From positions 124,001-188,000 of the forward strand of contig JAGVVL010000022.1 in the NCBI GenBank assembly GCA_018287875.1: a DNA stretch of 64,000 nucleotides, written 5' to 3'. Positions 32,724 to 43,907 of the stretch are shown piece by piece. Made by a program: the position numbers and the translations under genes. The DNA is from Nigrospora sphaerica. Lineage: Eukaryota > Ascomycota > Sordariomycetes > Amphisphaeriales > Apiosporaceae. Every line of letters starts with the position of its first letter. Position 1 is the stretch's first letter. The notes under the pieces are model-generated. The model made no database searches. It saw only the letters and a program-made list of their open reading frames with translations, and was not told the origin of the DNA.

Positions 32724-33067
32724 TGTTACGATCCGGCGCAACGGTTCGGTCGAAAGACGAGGGCCGCATCACGTCGCGGCAAAGTTAGCTCAACTAATAC
32801 CAGACCACACCGGCCAACAAACACGCGGACCTGGGCAACAAGGTAAGAGGACAGGGTTGCCTACGGAAGGTACGTCTTCTCGCGGTTGGCGGGTTGTAAA
32901 TCCCCGCCTGTTTACTAGCCGCTCCAAGATTGGCCGCTAGCCACCGAGTACCTCGGTGGATGCCAATCACCGGTGTTTCTTTTGTTTCAGCTCCCATTCC
33001 ACTCTTATCGTCTCCATTCCCATCTCCGCCATTATCGTCATCTACACCTGTCCTTCAACAAGTAACA
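32724..33067. repeat. Putative solo LTR
   Basis: 344 bp with TG..CA ends forming a short inverted repeat (TGTTACG at the left, AGTAACA at the right), as in LTR retrotransposons. No internal retrotransposon coding sequence is next to it, so it would be a solo LTR. Immediate flanks (CTAGG before, CACTT after) do not form a clear 5 bp duplication, which weakens the call. Confidence 0.4.
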
Positions 33068-33138
33068 CACTTCTTCAAGCCTTGCCCTGGCGCTTTATAA
33101 GCCTACGCTCGGTACTGACGCGCAACGTCTTATCCTAA

Positions 33139-33640
33139 GGGCCTGATCAGTCTGCCTTGAGGCAGGGTCTGGGAAACACTAGCATACCTCGAAGCATCCC
33201 TGTCTGCGAAGTGGCTAATAGAAGTACCGGACTACATCAAAATAGGTTGGGTTTGGTGGCGAAACTGGTAAGGTAGATCCTTCCCCGCTCTCGCTAGATT
33301 CTAGCATTACACCGGAGCTGTAGCAGGCCCCTTGCAGATTGTCATGATGCCTGAAGTCGACGGTCTTGGTGTCATGCCCTTGCAGGTCATTCGGGCCGTC
33401 AATGCGCATCTGTCTCCATCCTCGGCCTCACTGCCAACCAGCCCAACCGTTCCAACTAGTACATACTAGCCAGATTGGTCAACCCGCAGCCAGCGCAGCC
33501 CTGGAAGCCCTCACTGGCACCAGCCCAGATTGGCGTTGCCAGGCCAGCTTAGACCCAGCCGTCCAAGACTACGCAGTCCGGCTATTCCAACCGAACTCGA
33601 AACCGAGACTGGCGCTGAGGCGTCTCCTCGGCAAGCTTTT
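33139..33640 (+). mobile_element. Harbinger-like element, copy C, truncated
   Basis: It starts with the family terminus GGGCCTGATC preceded by TAA, then follows the left-end sequence of copies A, B and D. It contains a decayed N-terminal part of the Myb-like ORF (for example SPGSPHWHQPRLALPGQ against SPHWSQPKLALPGQ in copy A), with stop codons. Homology fades near 33640 and no transposase part is seen. Confidence 0.75.
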
Positions 33641-33919
33641 GCACCAAGGCGACACTGGTCACGTTGGTGCGGCATGCCACAAGGTTTTGGTCGCTGATGC
33701 TGTACACGCTCTACCAATTCGTGCTCGTCGGAGCCAACATCTGCTTCGCCCGTAAGGCATATAAGTCGGACGCGGAATCCTTCACAATCCAGGGGCCGAC
33801 CGCCCGACCACGAGACTGTCAAGATTCATGGGATGATCGTGGACACAAGTACGAGCCATTCTAAGGTCCTAATTAAAATCAAGTGTCTGTCGCTTCCCGA
33901 CGCTTAATGCATCACAGCG

Positions 33920-36862
33920 TCATCCTGGGCCCATGGGCGGATACGAATATGGACCGTAAGCCATAGGCCACGACATCCAGCCGGACGGCGGCACGTTGGT
34001 CAAGTCGGTCCAGAGATTTTTATTTCGTTCCCACTTCTCAGGCGCGAGCACCGTGTCCCACTGTATGGCCGGGAGCTGCGTGACGGCCAGGTCGGTGGTG
34101 GGATATGTTGGGTTATAGGTACCTGAGTAAACAAAGCCGGCGCCGTTAGTATAAGGTGTCCCTTCGGGGGATGACGGCGGCAGTGGTTGTTGTTGCTGTT
34201 GCTGTTGCTGCGGCTGCACATACGACGCTTGAGTGTTGCTGCCGCCCAGATTGTCGAGCTGTGTTCCCATTGACCCTCTTGTGGGCGGTTGCTGCCTCAT
34301 AGACTGCATATTAGCGCGGCTCTCGTTGCCGTGGACCTTGTCCAGCCTCACCACCATATGGTCCCCGAACAGCGGCAACGTGGGCTTGCGGTCCACCAGG
34401 TCCATGGCCTTGGCAAACTCGGCAGCGATCTTGGCGAAACGGGCGTTGGTGTCGCTCACCTCGACCGTCTTGAGGATGTTGTGCACTTGGCGCACCGCTT
34501 CCGTCAGGTCGGCGATGCTGTGATGTTCGACCAGGTGATTCTCCGCCACCAGCGTTTCCAGGTCATGGTCGAGGTCGGACTGGGGCGTCTGCTGCTGCGA
34601 GTTTCGAGGCTCAAACCTCCATGTTAGACGAGCTGCCCATGGCGAGTCATCCCACGAGGCGCCAGAGTTGGGAGACACCAGCCGGAGTGTGATTTCCATG
34701 CTGGCCAGGTAGGCCCAGTAGGTATCGAGCCACGAAACGCCGTTGAAGCAGTTTCCACGCCACAACTTCATGAGGAGCGACACGCAGCGCAGCGCCGATG
34801 TTACGCCTACCTTCCCGAGCTGCGCGATGATATAGGCTTCGGGACCAAGCTTCTGGCCTTGTTCACTGGCCTCGACCTCGCGCAGTAAGAAACACCGCGT
34901 CAGCAAACCCAGGGCGCACTGGTATGTGACCTCCATCAGAATCATGGCGCGCCACGTCGAGTTGTCCGGCGCTGATTCGCAGCTGTCGGCATCAGCTCGG
35001 GCGGCACATTTGTATGCCACTGGAGGAGATGGTAAAGATACTGGATGGCCTGGCTGCATCGGGTGGCAGAATAATGCAACGGGTCGTAGAGTCCCGGCGG
35101 ATGCAGCCCACAAGAGACCAGAGCTGCGACAGGTGTTCGACCAGACGAGACGGCTGACCGTACGCACATACAAGAACCTGCTCATCTGGATACTCGACAT
35201 CAACCTCGCGGTCGTCGATGGCCGTGGGCCGGTCCAAGACGCAACAGAGGCTCTGCTCGTACGCGTACAAGGTCCACCACACACGCTTCCGGAGCTCGCG
35301 CGTGATGGGATGGAATGCCGCCGAGATGTTCTTACGGTGCATGCCGAGCGCTACGGCCAAGCGGCAGGCAATCCCTTGGAACGTCCACGCACTCGTCTGA
35401 TCATTGGTGTGGTCCGAGTACAAGGACAGAAGCATCAGGGCGCAGACATTCGGCAGGCTCGATCTGGTGAGCAACTGCGGCAGGTCTTTGGCCTCGTCGT
35501 AATAACTTCGCTGTAACTTCAACGCCTGTTCTTTCTGCGAAATTGACCGGGAACCCAGCACGTACACCATGTACAGGCAGCAGAGCCAGCCCGCCGACAC
35601 GTGCGTGCCATGCTTGTCGCTCGGCGCCCCTACTGTGCGCCAAATCTCCTCGTACACACTATGGAAGGTCGGCCGGTGGAAGATGAGGAAGCTGGGGTGG
35701 ACGTGGCAGAAAAAGGCCTCGATGTAGGTGTCTGACTCCTCTCTGGCGGGCAACTTCACTTTGTGCGCAGGAACACAATTCGACAACTGTTCCGCTGAGC
35801 AGTTGTGCCAATCGCCCCCTCCATCGCCTTGGTGGTGGTGGGGTCGTCCCTGAAATGTCCTTGGCCGGAGACTACATCGGGTATGACACACGTGGACCTC
35901 TCGGTGTCCATTTGTCCGTAGGCTGAGCCCATGATTGGCGCACCGAGGAATTCCGAGGACATAGTCTGTGTCGTTTCACTGTCCCTTGCACCCATTCCAT
36001 TGGATCGGTTCGCCACGAGGCCCTTCAGTTTCGTGAAGAAGGCCGGACTGCCGGATGGTCCGATGTAGTGGGGCCGGCCGTTGTTGTCTCGCACTAGACT
36101 TTCGTTGTCGTCGCTAGTTCCACACCCGCATCTTTTGTTCTCGAGCGATGTGAGAGAGATGATTGTAGAGGCGCTGATGGATCGCGGCAGCGTGGCGTTA
36201 AACGTTTGCTTGCTGTCATCCGACTCAGGGCTGACGTCTGTCATATCGACGCCGATCTCGTTTCTGTAAGCGACCAACTCCTCGGCCGTTGCCTCCGAGC
36301 TCAACCGGGGATACAGGCCCCGGACGAGGGCGTCGAGCATGCTGTACCTTCGATCCAAGCTCTCGACGCACCCGTATCTCCGGTGTTTCCGCGGCATCGT
36401 CGTCATGCAAGGGATGTCGGCCTCGGCACAGAGTTTGCATGGCGCTAGGCCTTCTTCGCCCATACTGGGCTGGCCGCCACCGTCGACAGCTGTGTCATGT
36501 TCAAGACGCTGGCACTTGCGCCGGCGCGTCTTGCAGTAGTCGCAACTGAGCTTTGTCCGTTTCCCCTGGGCGGCCGGAGCGCGGTGATTTTTCACTTTCA
36601 ACATCTCTCGTCGTCGAGTAGCTTGGTGGTGACCGGGGCTGGTTTCCGGGACCTCAACCTTGGGAAGGGGTCTCCGTGTGTCGATGGGGGATTGAGCGGC
36701 TGAGCCCATGTCGCTCTGGCCCAGCCCAAAACCGTCCTCAGGTTGACCCATTGCCCTTCTGGGCGTACTGGGGCTCCGGAGCCTATAGAAAACAAACTCG
36801 AGAATTTTGTTGTGTTGACTCGTTCCCTTTCTAGCAAGGCCTGCATATACCAACTGCAGCAC
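33920..36862 (-). pseudogene. Zn(II)2Cys6 regulator with fungal-specific transcription factor domain, frame disrupted
   Basis: The N-terminal part (36862-35756) has a basic segment and an unusual zinc cluster: CDYCKTRRRKC, a Gly-rich insert of about 25 residues, then CKLCAEADIPC. It is followed by RKHRRYGCVESLDRRYSMLDAL. The middle (35891 to about 35090) is the fungal_trans domain (ESDTYIEAFFCHVHPSFLIF; RKRVWWTLYAYEQSL). The C-terminal part runs to 33920 with a polyglutamine tract near 34185-34215. Three frame changes are needed, near 35760, near 35090 (to LYDPLHYSATRCSQ) and near 34950. The first could be an intron. The others look like small indels. Start may instead be the Met at 36751. 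Either a recent pseudogene or sequence errors. Confidence 0.65.
34185..34220. repeat. Trinucleotide repeat encoding polyglutamine
   Basis: GTTGTTGCTGTTGCTG-type repeat, coding for a run of Gln on the minus strand near the C-terminus of the Zn2Cys6 locus. Confidence 0.85.
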
Positions 36863-38223
36863 ACGCTATGGTGCAGCAGGGGCAACCCTCTTCATCTATC
36901 GATGGACGCCTCGAGGATCAAAGTTCGCGGTTTCAGGTTGATCAGGCCAGTAAAGCATACGGGTGCATACCGGCGGGCGTAGGCGAGTCTGAAAGGGTCT
37001 GGATCTAGTGGTGGTGTATGGGATGAGTTCGAATGCAGGGGCGGGACCAGGGCAATACCACCAGACGCAGACGTCGCCGGGTAATGGATGACTTGTTGCA
37101 CGAAATACAGGCCCATGCGAAAGATTGGGAGTCTCTTATAGCCTTTAACATATAGGAACCTTCGTTATACTGATCACAACGGGGGCGAGCTCAAACACAA
37201 GGCCCCAGACCCCATCCCTCCACCGTAGAGCCTAGAGAAAATTGATGCATGATACCGCAAGGGCCCTTCTACTGGGATCGCCCCTGTCAGGAAAAGAGCG
37301 CGAGGCAGCCTTGGGACAAAAAACAGTTTATCATCCCTGATAGCGTAAAGACTACAACGCCGATGACATGGACGTCCAGACGTGTCGCCTGAACGTTCTC
37401 TGTACAACCATGACGAGCCATAATGTCACTGGGAGAAGCGAGGCTCTTGAGGCATCTCGGTTTTATTCCGGTTGCTTTGCTCGTTAAGGCAGGCGTACAA
37501 CTGTACGTACGCTCCACCACCGGTGGCCCCGCGCCCGCGGGCCGGGACGACTGGAGGAGCAGGCGGGTATTGAGCGCGAACATACGTCCGGGGCTTATCA
37601 TGTCTACGAGGCCCTATAGACCTGTCGGTTATCCTAACTCGGGAGCCGGGAGGTGCGACAGCACCTTGATTGCAAAACACCTGGCGGATACGTCGTCAAG
37701 CATCCAGCTCCCTCACTATGATACCGAGGCGCACCACAGCACCTTCTCGTTGAAATCAAGCCGGGCCCCGCCGGCCACAGAGCCTACGATAGATGGGTGG
37801 ATTTTGGCGCACCCTGGAAGGCTCCTTAAAAATGGCGATGGAAGGGAGATGGAGTAGGGGGAACAGCCGTGATGCCATGGTCACATCTTGTACAGGGTCA
37901 ATTGGTTTATAGCGTGTGCATCTTTTGCGGTCCGGTGCCGGGGAGCCAAGTTCTTCACAAATAGTGCACTCAGACACGATGCGTAGTGTATACGGAATAT
38001 GGAGTGAGCGTGCAAGAAATCATCCGATGGGTTGGCCACGTGAAGAGCGGTGGTGACCGGGGCAAAGTAGTCAACCTCGTCATCAAGCTCTTGCCGGTGG
38101 CTCCAAACTCGGGTTGAAGATGGCTAGAAAGCTCAACCGCGCAGGCACAAGCAACGCAGGTGGCGGGGGGCGAGGATGCAGCTTTCATTGCCATGAGGCA
38201 GCGGGGATGGCGAACACGAGTCA
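36863..38223. other. 1.4 kb intergenic region
   Basis: Upstream flank of the leftward Zn2Cys6 locus and further non-coding sequence. Overlapping short frames exist, but none has a recognisable domain. Confidence 0.5.
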
Positions 38224-38913
38224 GGGCGTGATGGCTGGCAACGAAAAACTGGAGTGAAATTGAATTTCAATACCTGAACCTATCCCTGCCTGCCAAGGGT
38301 CTAGTCGAAATACCTCACTACATCTAGATAGGTTAGATTTGGTGGCAAATCCAGTTGAATCTAGCGAGAAGGTACTTCTTCACCGCTCTTGGTGGATTCC
38401 AGCGTTCCACTGCAGCCGAAGCCCTTGCAATTGCAATGGAAGACCGTTACGATGGCTGAGGTTGAAGGTCTTGGTGTTGAGCCTCTGCAGGCCAGCCAGG
38501 ACAGCAAAGTTAGCGAGGCTCGGTTTTCGATACAGGTTAACACGTAGCCGTTACCGTAAGCAACTGGCGCCATCGCCAACCTCGCTGTCAGCAAGCCTTG
38601 CCCCAGCACTCCAAGCTAGCTCTTTCCTGCGTTCTGGTAAAAGAAGCAGTGCCATATCTGATTGCATACGTTGTATGGCGAACATGGCTTCAAAAAGGTA
38701 GCTGGAGATGCGAGTCCAACCCCAGATCGAAGTTTTCGTTACGCATCCGCGTTTGGATCAAAAAAGCCGCTGCCAGTGCATCCTGGAGTGGCTAACATAA
38801 GGAAAGATCATCAGCACTATACCAGAATCGTGAGAGTTCGAGGCTTATAGTAGCGCGGTACATGGGATTTCAACTCCAGTAGAGACGTACCGAAATCACT
38901 AACTAATCAAGGG
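38224..38913. mobile_element. Internally deleted Harbinger derivative (copy D)
   Basis: The left part, 38224 to about 38620, matches the Myb-gene end of copy A, including the start MAEVEGLGVEPLQA. From about 38626 to 38864 it matches, in reverse complement, the transposase-gene end of copy A (214 to about 455). The two outer ends are therefore joined with about 2.6 kb of the interior missing. Such derivatives can be moved by a transposase supplied elsewhere. The right limit near 38913 (ATCAAGGG followed by TAA) is tentative. The left side is preceded by TCA. Confidence 0.8.
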
Positions 38914-39122
38914 TAAGCGTGCCCAAAGACAATATATATTTTCTTCGAGGAAGTCAGTTTCGAATTTGTGTGTATACCGACCTCTCCCTCAACGTGTATG
39001 CGCCCGTTGGGGCCCGGCGCGCTTCCACCAGCCGGGGGCCATTGTGGACGGGGCACCGCGTCGGGGAGCCTGTGCCCAGTGGGGGTTTGCTGCTCGCGTC
39101 TGCTTGTGGGCCGCGCCGTGTC
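38914..39122. other. Short gap before the repeat region
   Basis: No gene seen. GC-rich sequence leading into the tandem repeat region. Confidence 0.4.
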
Positions 39123-40410
39123 CGACGCCCGCTCCTGATCCTGTCCCACGTATGACTCTCCCGATGGGGACGCGGCCGTTCTGGGCCGGGTTGATTGTAA
39201 CGCGTGCTCGTTCGCTGTTTCTGGCTGTGCCTGGGTCTCTTAGCACAGCGTGGCAGATAGGACCTTGGTCCCCTTCTGGGTGTGCGTCCTCTCATGAGCG
39301 CGGACGGAATCTGGCGTACTCCACTCTTCTGCTTGGTCTGCTACTGCTCGTCTGCTTCTGCTTCCTGCCCCGTCCACTTCCTGCATTTGGCTGGTTGCTG
39401 CTTCTTCTAGGGCCGTGGCCGTTCCGGATCGAGCCTCTTCTGACGCGTGTTTATTGGCTCTCTTTGGCTGTGGTGGGTGCTGGTAGGACAGCGGCGGATA
39501 GGGTCTGGTGCTATTTCTGGCGCGGGTTCGTTTCTTACGGGCGCCGACCGGCTCGAGCGTACTCCACTCTTCCTACTCCGTTCACTTCCTGCTTCCGCAT
39601 CCTTCGCCTGGCTCTGCTTTGCCTGGTTTTGCTTCGTCTGGTTCTGCTTCGTCTGGCTACTGCGTCCTGCTTCTCCCAGTTCCTACCTCGGCCGCTTCTG
39701 CTTCGTCTGCTTCCTGCTTCCTGCCCTGTCCGCTTCTGCTTTGATTAGTTCCTGCTTCCCGCTTCAACGACTTGCTGCTTCTTCCAGTTCCTACCTCGTC
39801 CGCCTCTGCTTCGTCTACTTCCTGCTCACATGCTAACGTACACCACGCTGCGTCTGACCCCAGCTCCGACCCTGCCCCACATACAGCCCTTCCGTGTTGG
39901 TTGTGGCCATTCTGGATCGGATCGGCTGTGACGCGTGGTTATGGGTTGTGTCTAGCGGTGTTAGGCGCTCGTAGGGCAGTGCGGCCGATAGGATCTCGTG
40001 TCGTTTCTGGGTGTGCCCCGCTTCTCATGCACGTCGACCGGATCCGGCGTACTTGGCTCTTCCTATTCCGCCCACTTCCTGTTTCCTCTGCTTCCTGCTT
40101 CGTTCACTTTTTGCTTCGCCCGCTTTCCTTCTTTCGCTTCCTTCTTTCGCTTCCTTCTTCCGCTTCGTTCTTCGTCTTGTTCCTCCGCCCCTTTCCTGCA
40201 TCAGCTGCTTCCTGCTTCGACCCATTCCTGCTCCTTCGGGTTTCTGCTTCTTGCTTCGACTGGTTTCCACTTCCTCTAGTTCCTGCTTCCTGCTTCTCGC
40301 TTCGTCCGCTTCGTGGTTCGTCCACTCCTGCTCCATCCGCTCCTGCTCTGTCCGCTCCCTGCTACGTCCGCTTTCTGCTTCCTGTTTCCGCTTCCTGCTT
40401 CACCTTAGAT
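39123..40410. repeat. Three diverged tandem repeat units with pyrimidine-rich tracts
   Basis: Three related blocks begin at about 39130, 39405 and 39860. Each contains a GCCGTTCYGG/GCCATTCTGG-TGACGCGTG-GCTGTG(C/G)TG core, then TCATG(A/C)-CGGCGTACT-like sequence. Each is followed by a run of CTTCCTGCTTC words (about 39330-39400, 39580-39830 and 40050-40410). The whole stretch stays open in some frames, giving Phe/Leu/Ser-rich translations without any domain, a compositional effect. Origin unknown: a decayed repeat-rich retroelement part or a satellite-like sequence. Confidence 0.7.
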
Positions 40411-40498
40411 CCTCCTGCATATGCCAGTACAGTACCAGCTTTCAGGTGCTTGGCTCAAAACGTACCATCTTCCCTTGACGGGTCGGGAAAGGACTGTG

Positions 40499-40862
40499 GT
40501 AGCTTCTGTCTACCGTAGCTTCTGTCTGTCGCAATGACGGCTTCTATCAGTAGTATGTAGCTTCTCCTGTAGAAGCTCCGTCGTCGACTGCTCCTTTCCT
40601 TGCTTCGCCTGTTTCGTTCCTTCTGACTTCTTCCAGTGTCGGTGCTGTGGGATCTTTCAGTCACTCGAATCCAAAAGACCCTTTCGTCCGGCATGCGATG
40701 GGCGAGATTTAGGCCCGGAACTGGCCAAGCTCCTAGCCGTCGCAGCTTCTACCTGTGGCAACACTCCCCCGTCACATCGTCTTTCAGTAGTAAGTAGCTT
40801 TCTAGGAGTAGATTCTGTCTTTCTCAGCTTCTGTCTGTAGTAGCTTCTCTCCGTGGCAAGAT
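40499..40862. repeat. Degenerate direct repeats of GTAGCTTCTGTCTG words
   Basis: Two blocks (40499-40590 and 40738-40862) share the order AGCTTCTRYCTGT..GCAA..CAGTAGTA-GTAGCTT. Single GTAGCTTCTGTCT words recur within them. No coding function is apparent. Confidence 0.6.
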
Positions 40863-40939
40863 CCACCCCGCCGTGGTTCAGTCCTGCCGTTTTAAGCTCA
40901 TTCTTGCTGTTCTCATGTATCCCATCCGTCACTCCTCTT

Positions 40940-41936
40940 GTGGGTGCGATGCGCCTGTTCGAATATTGGCAATGTAATGCACCCGAGTGGCAGCTGTTCA
41001 GGAAGGACCTGCGAAACATCTTTTCTGGTCTGAGCTATACCCAGTTCCACAGGATAAGCGTATGTATTGAATCAATTCCTATATCAAGCACATGGTAGAC
41101 ACCCGTTAGACCACTTTTTATCACCCTTGGAGGAATTCCAGGTCAGATTTCTGTTTCTTCTCTGTCTAAGCCCCTTCCACAGGCAATGTGAGCTCCCAGA
41201 AGTACAATGGCCAGCGCCAGGGCCGTCCGCGACACCATCGCAACTCGGCTGGCTTTGGTATCACAGGCCAGGGTTCAACTTTCCGCCTGCTCCGCCTGCG
41301 CTCGTGCCAGCCTCCTCCCATCCTATTCCAGCGCCCCCTCCCAGCCTCACATGTCTTTGCCGGCCTCCACTGGCTTGTACGATGGCGAGCCGGAGGGGTA
41401 CGAGGAGAGGTTCGTGGACGACCCCTTCGGTCCGTCAACCACGTACGAGCATTCCCTCTCTAAACCAGATGCGGAGGTTGGACTGACGGAGATGTAGAGT
41501 ATCCCATAGCGCCACCGACGCGCCCCGAAAATTCGATATGGTCCTGCACGAGCTCCACGAACTTTCGAGTCGGTTTAGCAGCCAAGAAGCCGAGCTGAAC
41601 CGTTGGGGCCAGGCGTAAGTTGACCCGAACCCATTGACCGCATTCGCTAACCATAATGGGTGATTCTCGCAGCATTCAGAATTCGTAGGTTATCTGAACC
41701 CTAGGAAGGGGCCAAGCTGACCGTCCTATGTTCTATAGCACGCAAAAGATAGAGCGCATGTAAGTTGTGGATTGCCCATCATCGTTCCTTCTTTCTCACG
41801 CGGTGCGACCAGATTGCAACAACAGATGCAACGGCTCATGGGCTGGTTGTCGCAGGTCAAGGCGGTATTCGAACGGGAGGTAGCCACGCGGGGCGAAGAG
41901 GATATGCAGGACGACGGTTTGTGGGCTCAGCCGTAG
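40940..41936 (+). CDS. Small multi-exon gene of unknown function (partial model)
   Basis: The 3' end can be resolved exactly. Exon 41538-41614 (possibly starting further upstream), a 12 bp micro-exon 41673-41684, a 21 bp micro-exon 41739-41759 and a final exon 41813-41936 join in phase to give 77 codons plus stop. It reads MVLHELHELSSRFSSQEAE through KIERILQQQMQRLMGWLSQV to WAQP, and is probably coiled-coil. Introns are 58, 54 and 53 bp with GTAAGT/GTAGGT donors. Upstream coding-like blocks at 40940-41090 (MRLFEYWQCNAPEWQLF) and 41340-41490 (YDGEPEGYEERFVDDPFG) probably belong to it, but I could not connect them in frame. No family recognised. Confidence 0.55.
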
Positions 41937-42457
41937 GTCTTGGGACTCCATCTTGGAACCTCGGGTTCGGCGATGATGGAATACTGGCAGAAAGAGGGAT
42001 ACGATGCAGCGGAGACCGCTCAACACTTTGGCTATCGTTGTGTGGTTGCAGCCGCCATCGAAATCTTGCTGGGAGAGAAATGAATGTTGGAAGGATACGG
42101 CGGCTTAATTCGTGTCTGGCCATGTATCATACCAGTGGCAAGCCGTAACTATGTGGCCGTCAGGGCGACAGCCATAAACAAAAGTCCCTCTAAGCGACCA
42201 ATCTTTCGACATCGGTCGTGTGGACGGTTTAGCCCACGGCCGTGCTGACCGTTCGATGACTGGGCAACCAGCGTGACGGTAGGGCGCGATGGAAGAATGT
42301 GGACTTCGTACACCATCGTCAGCACGAGACCCGTCGCCCACGAGCTTGCCGTCCGTGGCATGACGTGGTACCCGTTCAGGAGTGTACAGTCCGCAAGGCC
42401 CGACTTCCAAAAGAACAAAACGCTTCATAGTCATACCTCCTACTTAGAGAGGGCCCT
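41937..42457. other. Gap, nothing recognised
   Basis: No supported gene or repeat. Confidence 0.45.
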
Positions 42458-42911
42458 CTACCGAAACTCAAAGCTTCCTAAACCTGTGCTCAGCTCGTCG
42501 AACAAGCTTAGAATTTTCGCCACTTGCTCTCGCTGCATCTTCACCTGGGACCTCCGGCCATCCGCCAACACCTGTATGGGCCTACACGCCAGCCCCGCCT
42601 CCCCTCTCCGTAGGCCCACCCCTGCAGCCGGTGGTCTCGGGCAACCGAACCCATTCACGGCCACGCGCTGCCCTCCCGCCCGCTTGAGGGACGCAAGCGA
42701 TACCGTCTGCCGTCCCAGCTGTCGCTGGTGCTTTCTACCGAAGCCCGTCGGCAAAGGTTTTTTAATGTTGTTGGGAGCATGCTCTCTTGCTGGTACTGAC
42801 GGTGTCGCATTGTTTGTCGTATCGCTCGACGCGGCGCTGGAAGGCTGGCTGACGGCCGGTTGGTATTCTGCGAGACTACGGTCAGTAATGCATGCTCTAA
42901 TGGCCCTAGCT

Positions 42912-43907
42912 TCAATCCTGGTCGTGCCTACCTCTTTTCTCTTGTTGCAAGAACCTCGGCTGCACGAGCCTCTGTGGTAAAAGCTTTTGCTGCCTGCTTC
43001 GGGGATTGTCGGTACCCACGGTGACGCCCTCATCGTCGGGAAAGCCATCGTAGGCCGACACGGGGCCTGAAACAGCGACCACACCTGGATTGTAGTCGGG
43101 GTCGGTTTCGTACTCAGCGTCCATGTCGGAATCAGCGTTCGCATCAGGGTCGACCATTGGTTCGTGGTCGGCATTCAGGGCATGATCGGCGACCCGCGCA
43201 TGCTCGGGCTCAACTAGTTGGGCGGCGGCGCTTGATCGGGTCACGCGAGCTCCTGCCCGAGAATGAGCGTTATCGGTTGCTAGCCGGCGTAGCTATTGCT
43301 GTCAGCCACCGGCCGATGAAGGAGGACCGTCGGGGAGAACACAAATCAGCCTGTTCACGTCGGGCAATGTCTGGCCGCGCGGGAGATGCATCACCGTCTC
43401 CATCCTCTTATGCGTTGGGTTCCAGTACGCGAGCGCGCTGAAGACATCACAGTGCTGGCCCAGCTTGATTACTTTGTTCTGGAGACAGGCCGCTCTTCCG
43501 AATCTTGTCCTTCTGGCCCTTACTATGAGCCATGGTCGCGCTGGATTTGACGGAATTGGCTTCCGGGCCGTATCATAGTCGATGTGATGCTCGTTGCGGC
43601 GTCCATGCTGAAATAGTTGCTTAACGTCGGTTTCAAAGGCGACTAAGTGTTGATATTGCCTGGACGTCGCTGTAGCGGGAGAGGTTGCGCACGAGAGACT
43701 GGGTTGGAAGCGACGCACCCCGCGCTGGGTCGGAAGTGGCTCAGTTCCACCTTGGCCGCTGTCCATTCCGGTGTCGACAGTGGAGCCTAGCCCTGTAGGT
43801 GAGGTGATACAGCCGCTATGGTGCACAAAACGACCCTGCTCTGGTTTTGGACACTTTGGTTCGTTCACACTACCTGCCTCGCCTGCCCGATCGCTGTTTT
43901 TCCGCAC
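42912..43907 (-). CDS. Spliced gene of unknown function, weakly MADS-like N-terminus
   Basis: Two open segments (43907-43302 and 43244-42912) join through a 57 bp intron at 43253-43309 (GTGGCT..GGGCAG, phase 1), reading PPSSAG-ARVTRSSAAAQL. The part after the intron is acidic (DPDANADSDMDAEYETDPDY). Before it, the segment NKVIKLGQHCDVFSALAYWN, followed by a LPDVNRLI block, vaguely resembles the degenerate MADS-type domains of fungal proteins. An ATG at 43533 (MAHSKGQKDKIRK) in another frame would suit such a start if a small indel lies at about 43480. Function unknown, and the start is not settled. Confidence 0.45.
43253..43309 (-). other. Probable intron
   Basis: 57 bp with GT and CAG ends and a GATAAC-like branch site. 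It joins two coding-like segments in phase. Confidence 0.55.

Noticed and set aside
32515..32940. 141-codon open frame
   Set aside because: It crosses the boundary of the LTR-like repeat and has no domain.
38966..40518. Two open frames of 260 and 248 codons, rich in Phe, Leu, Ser and Pro
   Set aside because: They follow the pyrimidine-rich composition of the tandem repeats, have no domain, and similar long frames open on the other strand.
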